Source: Pyxicephalus adspersus
Taxonomy: Eukaryota > Chordata > Amphibia > Anura > Pyxicephalidae
Length of the DNA: 64,000 nt
Direction of reading: 5' to 3'
NCBI RefSeq assembly: GCF_032062135.1
Contig: NC_092859.1
Coordinates: 112,513,073-112,577,072 of the forward strand
This document shows, one piece after another, positions 47,901 through 59,900 of the stretch. The notes beneath the pieces were generated by a model, which made no database searches, was not told the DNA's origin, and saw only the letters and a list, made by a program, of their open reading frames with translations. Position 1 is the first letter of the stretch; each line of letters starts with the position of its first letter. A program made the position numbers and the translations under genes.

Positions 47901-50900
47901 TACTAAAGGAAATAATAATAAAAAAACTGCACTACCTACCTAGCTGTTTTGTGCCCCCTACTCCAATTTGTAGCTGATTTTGTTATGTTGCATTTGCATA
48001 TTAGCATAGCACATACAAGTCACTTTTGAATGCTTTGCTCTGGCTTTGTTTTTCTAATTATATTCGTTGTTTAGGATTGGTTGCTTATTCTCATTACTTG
48101 GCCATCTATGCCAATAAAAAAAAAACAAAAAAAAAACAATTGGATCAGTGGGGAGTTTTGCGTCCCTTGAGTGTGTGTGTTCTGCCCTTATTGGCTAGGA
48201 TAGGCATTGTTCTTGAGGATGTGAGTGACAGGTGAATGATGTTTTAGCAATTATCTGTCTTCTCCCTTGAGAAAATATAGTTTTATACAATCATCCACCT
48301 TATGGTTGATTTATTTTCCTATAACTGGAGCACCTCATTAAGAAATATATGTGAAGAAATATTTGTGAACTGGATCGGTCAAATGCGTTGTAGAGATAAT
48401 TTTATATTTCCAATGACTATCTTGAGCTGAGCATTGTACAGTGCAGCAACCCTGATTGTCAGTTATTGAGAAAATTTAGATATTTATATTTTAAAGAATA
48501 TTGGATTAAACCACAAATTACATGCTAGAAACAGCTATATTTTATAACAAATACAATTAATAATAACTGTTGAAATCATTTACTGAGTTGTCAGAAAACT
48601 ATTTAGTGTCATGTTGGGAAGGGATAATCTCCCTAGTGTGTGGTGTAGATAGCAAAAAAATATAACCCAACTGGCAGATTAATCCTTCCGTGCTCTATAC
48701 AAAACTAAAAAAATAAATGGGGTGAATATACATATTGTAACTGAAAGACTTTAGTTTGTTTCTGTCCCTAATATGAAAGTTATTACAGGAGATTTTTTTT
48801 GTAACGTGACATAAAATTGTCATAATGCAAGATTGAGGCCACACAAGACAAAGCAGTCACTATCACTGTTGACTTGACTAAGGGGACCCACGTGACCGCA
48901 AAATCACATTATGGCATTGTGACACCTAAAAAAAATCACTGATTTTAGTGTTTTGTTTTTTTTTTCCCATGATTGGTACTTAGGGGAAGTGGCCATATGA
49001 ATTTTTTTTGTGTAGTATTATAGTCCGCAATTGCAAAAAAAAGGTTAGGTTTGGGTTGTCTTTCCGAGTTGTGCTATTTTTTTACTACCGCTTAGGCCTT
49101 CGTAATGCGCAGTTTTGTTCCACTCCTATCCCAATCCCACAGTAATAAGGTAAGGTACCAGAATTACAATAATACTATCATGTTGTAGATGGCATGTTTG
49201 TTTATTTTCCCTTCATTTCAATTATAAACTTGCTTGATAGGTGCTGAAGTGTTGACAGCTGAATTTATAAATGATGACAAAACCGGTGAAATGGACACTA
49301 CAGGTGCAGACAAAAGGAATAGGCAACCAAACACGGATCCTAAAAATACAATCACTACAGGGAAACCAAGAAAAACTGTTTCAACAGAAGACACCTTTGT
49401 GCGTGAAAGACCTCCAAAGCGTAAGGCCTCCGATCCAGGTAAAAAAATCTCTTAAAAGTACCAATAGACCCGAGAAAAAAAATATATTAATGCTTGATCT
49501 GCTTTAAACAATATTTATAGGCTATATATTGGCTTTCATTCTTGAAAATAAAAACTGAATTGAGATTCAGGCAGAGGCAGACAACACTCATTGGCTTTAC
49601 CTAAACTGCTTAGGCATTGGTCATGAAACCTCTTGCCTGTGAAAGTCAGAAAAACCGTTTTTTAGGAAAAATCTATACAATGTACTACTGCAGTTTATTT
49701 ACTTTTACTATTTTTGTTCTTTATAATTACTTTAATTTGTGTTTACCAAGGCCTGATTTTGAAATCAATAATAAAGGTATCGTAAATCTTTGCATTCTGC
49801 TCATTTCTCTGTTTTTTTTTTCTTTGTGGGACACTTTGTAGGTAACAGGAACAAATTGCCTGACATTAAAGTCAAATCTGAAAGTACGAGGAGAGCAGTA
49901 ATGAAACCCCAAGAACAGACTGGGAAGCAATTTAGAAGAACAATTGAACCCATTAATACCGTTCCCCTGGAACCCGTTACATTTAGCAAATCAAGTGTAG
50001 ATTCCAATTCAACCACCAAGCAATCAACCCAGCCAGCACCAGTTCCTGAGAACAATATAATGGAGAAGAGGATAAACATGTATGAATCTCATGCCCTAAA
50101 CCTACTAGCTGACTTGGCTTTAAGTTCTTTCTCTTCCTCAAGCATCTCCTATATGAACTCTGGGAGTGGTGTTCCAGGAAGTGAACCTGCAGTCCAGGAA
50201 AAGGTTCCCGACCATGATGGTGGAAGTGCTGTAGAAGACACAAAAAATGACAACCCTTTAATACAATCCAGCACAGCCTCAGAGGAGTTTGTTCAGGCAC
50301 CTGATTGTGTCAAGATTCAGCCCAAGGTTGAGAGTGATGCTGGTCAAGTGACCAGTACAACCCAGCACCGTGCTGAGAACAGTGAAAGACAAACCTCCCA
50401 CAAAATGCTTATAGCAGCTGCTAAAGCAAAAGCACGAAATAATGCCACAAGTAAGATTTGCTTGGAGCATTCTTACTCACAGCTTCCCAGAGAGGATGTC
50501 CCAGATAAGTCCTCAAAAGACCCAAATGAAAAGCCTGTACAGAGTGCTTCAGAGTCAACAGTCACAAGCAATGGCAATGAAATGGCTGTGGATCGGTCAT
50601 CAGAATCTGTGCATGTGACCAGTGATATTGGTTCCTCTCACCTAAATACAGAGCTACGGGAGGTGTCAAAGATCCAAGACAACTTTGTAATTACATTCAA
50701 ATGGGACGCAAAGTATGATTTTGATTTGGATAGCAAATTTACAAATGATCCTTTAGAAAAAACAATAAATCGAGCTCTACATGGGTAAGTAATGTAAAAA
50801 CAAGTTTATGTGATATAAAATATAAACCAGAGTGTGCAAACTATTAGAGTTAAGCCTTCACCTAAATTAGAAAAAAAAGTAAAGCATATTTAACAGTTGC

Positions 50901-53900
50901 TATAGAAAATATGTCCTGTATCCTCAGATGAGAATAAAATGCTTCCATGACAGGTGACAATCTAAAACATAGCTCTGCTAAGAAAAATATACTTGTAATT
51001 GCAAACAATGTATGTTACACTTGTCAGCAAGTGTAACTTGTAACTGGTAAAATCAGTTGCTCCACAAATAACAGGCATCTAAAACTAAATGTTAGTCTTA
51101 TCTTTCACCCTTACCAAGCTTCCCTGTTAGTCAATATTAAGAAATGAGAAGCGGAATAAAGTGGGATCAACCTGCAAATGAGAAAATTATTTAGAAGTAT
51201 AATTGAATTCATAACCTGCCCTACAAATTAGTAAACATTGCAGATTGACATTCTAACTACAAGTAGCTTTGAAAAAGTACATTTGTGAATAAGAAATGTT
51301 AATAATATATTTTGTGAAGGACATTTGGTAAACTATATTAATGTATGGTTTGCCCTGTCTTACTGTGATACAAAAACTTTTCCTTTTAGGCAGTGGAACC
51401 ATCACTTGAAGGAAAAAGTGGAAGATGTGAAAATAATCTTGCACATGTGGATGGCTCTATTTTATAGTAAAGCAAGCCAGCAGCTGGCCAGCAACTCTCG
51501 TAAAGTTGTCGAACATAGTAACCCAGCAAAATACGTTTCCATTAACACTGTGCATGACCCACTTTATGAGAGTACGGACAGTTATGCTACTGATGCCAAG
51601 AACGATGGTGAAAGTGGCCCCTTGAAGAGTTATCCTCATAGTCGACCCCAAATATTGTCACATGCTTCCCCAGTGGTGCATGAAATGAAGAAAGATCACA
51701 GTAGCAATCAGCCTGTGGATTTAAGTGTTGCTTCTAGAATACAAACAAAGGTAAGAAAGCTTTTAGTGCCTTCAGATATACCTTAAATGATATGCATGCA
51801 TCTATATTTCTGGCACACTAATTCTGCCTATAAAACTAAATTTTAGCTGTCTGGAACTGCTTTACTACTTTTATTAATTTTACAACTTTATTTCTAAGTA
51901 AGGTCTGAGCGTTTGCATTGATCCATATCAAAAGCCATGGCACATATTTATCATCGTAAGAAAATAATTTCTTAATGGGATTAAAATCAAGAGGTCATCA
52001 TGCACAATAGTTGTATAAAATATAGTCTGATATTAGGTTTTCAGACAAGATAGAAGTAGAAGAGAAGCAAAGATTTCCTGAATATTGCTAAAAGCATTCA
52101 TAAGGGCACATAGAATACACCAGGCCTCACATGGCAAACTTTTTCTTGTACTGTGCTCAAAAAATGTAAATTGCCTCAACACTGATAGATATCCAGAAAG
52201 GAGATGTAAAAGATTGCAGTAAGCTGAGGTTGTAGTTGTAAATTCCTGCTTTGATAAATATGCACCCATGTGCCAAAGTGCTGGCTAATATTGTCTCATG
52301 TCTATCATGTCTTTCATTTTAAGAGCTTTTGCATGCTATTTGCAGCAGGGCGTTATGTATAGATAAAGCTGCTTTACTAACCGCGAGTACAAACAGAAAG
52401 CTTGGTAGCTTTAGCTATGCTTTGTGGATTCCTACATAGAGACCAGGTCCAGGGATATTACAGCATGTTTATTGTCTGGTATAGTATACAAATTGACTTG
52501 TTGAATTTGTCCTATCATAGGCTTGCTGTTAAGGAACCTATTTTAAAGAATAAAATTAAAAGATCAGCTTTGACAGACCTGCCAGTATTAAACAAACTTA
52601 CTATACTGGTAATATCTGAAAAGCACATTATGCAATGTAGAGCAAGCAGTGACCACATCACTCTGTTCCATACACTTCAGTGATAAATGACTGCACCGGG
52701 AGGAGTCAGCTTAAAACATAGCTGTACATATCTGCAATATATGGAAATATCCCTGTCTTAAAAATACTATTCCAGCTAATCCTTCTAAAAATCAATTGAG
52801 GTCCCAACTTGCATACTGACAACGCATCCTCTACTGCACTAAAGTTGTAGGCAGTGTTGTCAGCCCTGACTTCTCCTTTTTTGGTCTATAGAGGGGGAGG
52901 TGTTTTGTACAGACTTACCCTTTAAACTACCAGTTTGTGGTTCACAGTATTTGCCACCCAGAAGAGTTTCAACCAGTAATTTAAATAGAAATGGAAAAAG
53001 CATTTCCTTTATCATTAGTGAAGATTTACAAAAGTTGTTACTGCACCCACATCGCTTTGCTTAATGTAACTCTTTTCTGTTTAAAGATGATTACTTACGC
53101 TTCATTTTTGCATTAGTATTTGGGAAGGATAAGTTAAGACTTTTGAACTCCCCACCAAAACATCTGCATAATGTTTTATTACAGGATTATAATATAAAAT
53201 TGTCAAGTGAAATCTTCCAAATGTTTAACCAGAACAGTATGAGTGCACTTTACACAAATAGCCTTCAAACAACTATGATGTGCAAAATGACATCAAGCAA
53301 ATTTGCTCCACCACCTCCAAATTACACGAATACGCTATTTTCTGCCAATGTTCCAACTGTGTGTTATACCGATGACCGCAAGCAGTTTAACACTGAACTA
53401 ACTTCTAAATCTGAGACATGTGTGGCTATTGGTGGTGGTTCTTCAGGAAAGGTAAATTGTCCATGTGTGTCTGCTATTCCGGTTATTGGCAAACATTTGT
53501 CCCAAAAAAGCTTTTTTGGCCTGCCAGATTTTTACATTTGTACATGAACGATATTAGCCTTCTAATGTGTCCCCAGATAATCAAATTTTATTTATTTTCG
53601 CTTTTGACTTGGTTAATCTGTTAACTTGCAAAAATAGCCCCATTAATAGTACTGGAATGTCTGACTAGTACATTGACCAGCTGGGTTCAGCTTTGTATTA
53701 CTACCCTGGAACAATGAGCCAGATTTATTAAAGCTCCCCAGAACTAGAAAAATAGACTATCACAAGGGAACCTGAGGGATTCAGCAAACCCAGAATGGAT
53801 CTGGTCCTGGATTAAAACATTTGCCCGCTAATAAAAAAAAATATTTTTAAGAATTCCATTCCAGGTTTGCTTGATTGCACAACTTTACCCATAATAGTCT

Positions 53901-56900
53901 ATCTTCTCTGGTCTTGGCTTTGATAAATCAGACCCAATATGTTACTATCCAGGAACAATGTGTAGCTGGTTGTTCCAGCTAAGAGACACAAAGTATGAAT
54001 TTGGAAAGTAGTACCCCCCTAGCAAGACCACACTGCGCTGGTTTTGCATTTATGATCAGGAATTACTTTGCTTGCAATCACTGAAAGCTGATCTTGGTGA
54101 CCATATGGGTTCGTTCAGTCAGCACGCTGTTAAAGTGATATATAGGCTGCAGTCTAAAAAAGTTAAAGTAGAAAAAGATATGCTGCAGTGTTTTTTTTAT
54201 AAGTGCATTTGCACTTACAGCTCTCACTTGTAGTCCCCTGTCCCACAAATACGTGTTGATTCTGCAAGTAAAGTCCACCTAATACATCTTCCTGTGCTTG
54301 GCAACTGTGCTGCACTGTACTTCAATTCGGAGCAGAATTGTCATGTAGGCTGTGCCTGCTTGCAGTATGGTTGAATGGAAAAACATTATTGGGCATGGCT
54401 ATCAGCTTTGTCACTGCTTTTTCTAGAATGGCAGCACTGCCTGCAGTTTTTGGGAGGGAGAGCATGTGAGACACAAATGAATGAGGATTTGGTTTTACCC
54501 TAACCCCATTGTGAGGCTAGATTTGTGTTTACTTTATGAGGTCTATGCATCAGTAACTGTATTTGGGACCTTTTTAGACAATTATAATGATAATATAGGC
54601 TTTTATTTATACATTTCATTTTAAAATGTTCTGTACATCTTACAGGATAATAAAAATATAAGGTAATAGGATATATTCAGAAATAAACAGTCATACAGTT
54701 ATAGTCAACTCATGCATAATGACACATGTGTTAAAGATTCATAGGTAGTGAAAGTGGTAGGAGAGCAAAGCTAAGCTAGGGCATTCTCACTCTTTCTGTC
54801 TCCTTAACCATATCTATTTACAAATCCAGAGTAACTTGCATCCTTAATCCATACCTGATGAAGTTCTTCACCATCACAGGTTGAACTGAGCTTATGGAGA
54901 TGAATATCCTGGATACCTAACTTCTCAGTTTCTAGGAAAACTGCAGCAATACGCCGCTGTGGTCAAGAAATAACAACAGGGAGTCATACAGTCTGGTTTC
55001 CGGGGGATGCTTAAACATCCACTTATAGAAGATCAATTGGTTTCGTTTTATTTCCATTTTGTACATATATCAACAGTTAAATAATTTTTGTTAACAAATT
55101 AAAAATCTGCCTTTGAAACAGGAGCGAGCAAGTTTTCTTTTTTTATACAACTTTTATATGCACTGAGATGCTTGTGCTGCAGGTTTTAAAACAGAACATA
55201 TCTTTTGTACAATTCTTAGTAGTAGTATACAATTTAGGGTTTTCCTACTATCATCCATTCTCACCTAGACAAGTTTTTTTGTTCAATTATTTTACCATCT
55301 GTTTATTCTTCCATCTGGTCTGACAAAACAAATCATGGTGTGTTCAAAGATTTCCCACATGACATAAGCAGCATCCTTGATCAGTCAGATCACATGGGAA
55401 TCAACAGGGATTATCATGGGACTTCTATGGATAAGTACTTTATTGTTCTACCCTGATCCCAGATCATACCCTAAATTGTAAGTAGTGTCAGAGATTGACA
55501 ATTGGTGTATTAAAGCATAATTACAGTCTGGTTGGACGTACAATAAAAACCTTTCCAATTTGTTATTATCCATGTAGATACCTACCTTTTTTATGTCAAC
55601 TTTGTGAGAGAAAACAAAAACACTATTTAGCCCTTTTATTTAGTACAGTCAATGGTAATAGCAGTCATTAGGCAGATTAGCTCATGGAGAGCTGTACATG
55701 TGAGGGGGTAGAAAACAAAAAACTTTTTTTGCCTACCCTCAGTTACTATTTCAGGGTGTTCCCACTTATTTACTTACCAGATGCTTACCTCCAGCTTTTC
55801 ATAGATCAAGGAATCACAACTAAGAGCTCAATGCCAAGTGACAGTGAATTTACTTATTTGTAAAAAATAAAATAAAAAAGTATTTGATTCCTAGAAATAA
55901 TAGAGTGGTAAATGTATTTAAATAAGTATAAAATTATTTCCACTTTAAAAAATAAGTCCACTCTTTAGCAAAATACAATGTCACAGCTCAGCAGACTGGA
56001 TCCTAGGTAGGTGCCAAAATTTATTTTTTGTAAGCCTAGGAGACTGGGCCACTAAAGAGCATTGCATGTTATACTCTTTTGCATAAACCTGCTGCTCAAA
56101 ATAGAGGATTAGAGCTTTTGGAGGGCATGCGGTCACATTAACTGGATTGCTTCTATATGTTAAATATATATGCTTTATGTTTCTGTAATCCATTCTTATC
56201 TCTAATTCTAGGTGAACCCCAGGGAAAGTGAACACAAATATTCCAAGCATTTCTCTAATTAAGAAGAAACTCAGAGGTCGAGTGGCCCAGAAAAATGTTT
56301 TAGTACGGTACCTGAAGATTTATGTTCAGCAGTTTGTATAAAGGATGCAAGTGTTGAAAACAGTTATTTGTCTGTGTCACCTGGACCTATCGGAAATACA
56401 CAAGCAGAAGCATTCCCATTACACGATAACAGGTCGCCTCTGATTGATGATGAGAACCATCACGCTGCAACCGAAAGTCAGGCCATACCTCAGGAGTACA
56501 GTTTTGTTACAAGTAGTGCTGTTGATGATACAGAGGTTTCACTTTCAGAGTCCTCAAACATTAATAGTACTGCAGATATCTTCCATGAGGATGATAGACA
56601 TTCTGACCATTCAGAAGACACAGAAGAAATTTTTCTCAAGAAAAGAAGTCCTGTTTCCTGGATGCAGTCTATGCAAAATTTAAAAGCAAACTCTGAGAAG
56701 CATGAAACTATATTGGAGCCTGCTGACGGCAGAAATTTACTAGAAGCCAAGCTTCAAGATGTAAATGTGGACTCATCTGTGGGACAGAGTAATGAAGACA
56801 AAGAATCAAATCTGTCAAATGCTCACTTAGTCAGTACAGGTAGTAATGGTAGTGAGTTAGGAATGCGAGAGGAAGAGTCTTGTTTCATTAATGGTACGAA

Positions 56901-59900
56901 AGCTTCATCTTTTGGGGAAAACCAGACAAATGTAAAATTTAGCAACAATGAGAACTTGTCATCTTTTACAAGCCTGGAACATGACTCCAATACTGCTCTT
57001 TTGGAGAATGGAAAGGTAACTGTTACTTTTAATTACTATAAATCAGTAATAAAAATATATATAATTTTTTTTTTTTTGCTTTTCCATGTGTTAAGCATTG
57101 ACATTATTTAAATTTGAAATTGTTTATGGTATATACATTTGCAAATCTCAAACATTACAGCTGCTTGAAGCTACCTGTTTAAGCATCTGCTAAGAGCTGT
57201 AGAAGAAGGGAATTTTAAAATAAATATGCAAAACAGAACTCTAGAATTGTAAAAAGAACATGTCCACAATTAATATATCATAAAATAAGGTTTTGGGTGT
57301 ATTGACATTCTAAATACATTGGGTAAATCTATGTTTGAGGTTTTGTAGCACCATTAAAATGTGGAGACAAAGTTGTCTGTAGCAAATTCTGCAGCACAAT
57401 ACTAATATTTAAAAGCTGATTACACACACTACCCAAGAGAAAAGTCACTCAAACAGCCTTAAAACATTAAATCTCGGACCATGGCACACTTGTTTGAAAA
57501 TTGTCTTGGTTTAGGGTACACCACTGGCTGTTTTGCAGTCCACACAGAAATATACCTAATAGCCACTGGTAGCCAGACAATGGTAATAAACTTCAGTGTT
57601 CTAACCCCAGAATTGTTTTTTCAACCAGATGGTAAAAAAAAAGTTATTTTGTCATTGGTGTCCAGTAACTGCTTAAGTGTGTCAGCTTTCTATGTACTGC
57701 CCCCTCCTAATACTTTGTTTCAACTCTTTATTGCCCCATACATGTAGCCATCTTCCCTTAGCAGCCCAATACTTTAGGGTGCTTGATGTTGGCACAGGTT
57801 CACTTCCACAACAATTTTTTTTAATGAATGTGACCTAAAGCATCTGATTTTCCAACAAGTCCTCAAAAGTAGATGGACACCTTCCTAAACAAATAAAACA
57901 TAAACTATTATATTCATGTATTTTTGATTCATTGAAAAAATGATCTTATAACATCTGCCTCTGGCAAAACTAAGTGAATCATGTTCTCAGTATTTGGTGT
58001 GACCCTTTTGTACATCAATAACTGCAACTAAACATCTGCAGTAACTGTTAATAAGTCCCGTACATCGACATTTAGCCCATTCCTCCATACAGAACAGTCC
58101 AGCTCTTTTGATGTTGGTGTTTTTCTTGTATGAACTAGTTGCTTTAGGGCTTTCTATTACATTTCAATTAGATTAAGGTCAGGACTTTGAATTGACCATT
58201 CCAGAATATTCACTGTTTTTTCTACTTTAACCATTCTTTACAGTTCACAGACAGATGAATCCTCCTCTAGAATTCTCTGGTATGGTTCAGAATTTATCAT
58301 CAGTGAAAAGCAGTCCAGGCCCAAAGCAGAACACTCCCTCTACCATGTTTCACAGATGGGATAATGTTCTCGGTGAAATGTAGTGTTTTTCTTTCTCCAA
58401 ATGTAACACATTTAAACCAAAAAGTTCTCTTTTGGCTTTGTCCGTTCACAAAACATTCTTCCTGTTTTCTTTCACGATCCTTTCCAACGACTAGCACTGC
58501 ACGATGCATGAATGAGTGATGTACATACAGCAGCGTTCTGCTCTATGCCGAGGGGAGGGGGAGAACGACGGAGTGGCACCCTGCTGTGCGCTCTACCCCC
58601 TTCCCTTGCATTAGGATCGTTAGTCGTCTGTAGATCCGCCAGGACAGTTGTTTGGACAATAAACGACTGGCGCTGTACACATGCCATATTCTCGGCCCTG
58701 AGCTCATTATCGGGGGAAAACCATTGGACGTGTGTACGTAGTTTAAGTGAGACAGGCCTTACTTAGACATTACCATGTGTTCCCTTGTAAACACTCTCTT
58801 TTACACTTTTACACTTCTCTTTGGGTTATCTTTGAGGTATTCCCTCCATTTATACACAATCTGACTGCTAATTGTCCAAAGTCCAAACTCTTTAGAAATG
58901 GCCTTCTATGGTGCTCTGTTCAGCTTTATGGGCAGCAACAACTTTCCCTGTTCTTTAAATAAAGCAGGGTCTCTAACTGATACCTGGTTGTCATCCCATT
59001 GATTGAAACCATCAGACTCTGATTACCTTCAAATTTTATGAGGATCCTAAGGATTTTTTTAATTTTGTGAACGCAGATAGGTTATTGGATCATTTTTTCA
59101 ATAAGTATGTGACCAAATATAATTGTTTTATTTTGTTTGTTTAACTAGGTTTTTTCATCTACATTTAGGACTGAAAATTAGATGACATTTTAGGTCACAT
59201 TAATAAACAAATGTAGAAAATTGGGTAACCTACCTTTCCATTTCAGTCTGCAGCAACTGTAATCTATGTAATTTCCTGCTTGTGTGATTGATTCAATGAT
59301 TTCCCAGAAATCTGCACTAAAATACAAGTAAAATTGTAGGAATCCTCTGTGTTCAGTTTAGGTTTTGGTGATAAATTCCCTAAAATGTAATTACTTCTAA
59401 ATGGATGCAGATACTGCAGCTTCCCTCAATAAATAATATGAAGTGTATTGACTGAGTTGAACCAACCAGATACTCCTGTTCAGGATTTAGCAAAGGACGT
59501 GGTGTCATTGATAATTCTTCAGAACAGGTAGAGGTAGGAATCTGCTGCAAAGTTTTTAACCCCAAGTACCCAGAGGGAAAGTTGTTTTTTTGTGTTTTTT
59601 TTAAGAAGTGCATATTAATTTTTCTACATTTGTTATATGAGTTATTATAGGCTTTGGAGTCTGGGATACAATTAAGTAATGGTGACCCTTCGACTCTTAA
59701 AAGCCCAGAGGAAACAAGAATTTTGCCGGAGTTACTGCACAGTGAAGAATCTAGTGAGCAAAAAGAAATTGAAGACCAAGCCACATGTCACATGCATTTG
59801 CTGGCAGAGAGTAATAACATAGCAGATTCTTGTACTGGCATTGAGTCTAAGGATGACAAAGATTCCAATGTTGATTTACAACTCACAGCTAATACAAATA

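Noticed and set aside
53117..53184. Upstream acceptor (CATTAG) for the exon ending at 53451
   Set aside because: It would need a different incoming phase; with the phase-0 exon ending at 51750 it meets a TAA at once.
58512..58766. 84-codon open frame at 58512-58766
   Set aside because: It falls in the CpG-rich MITE and has no splice context.
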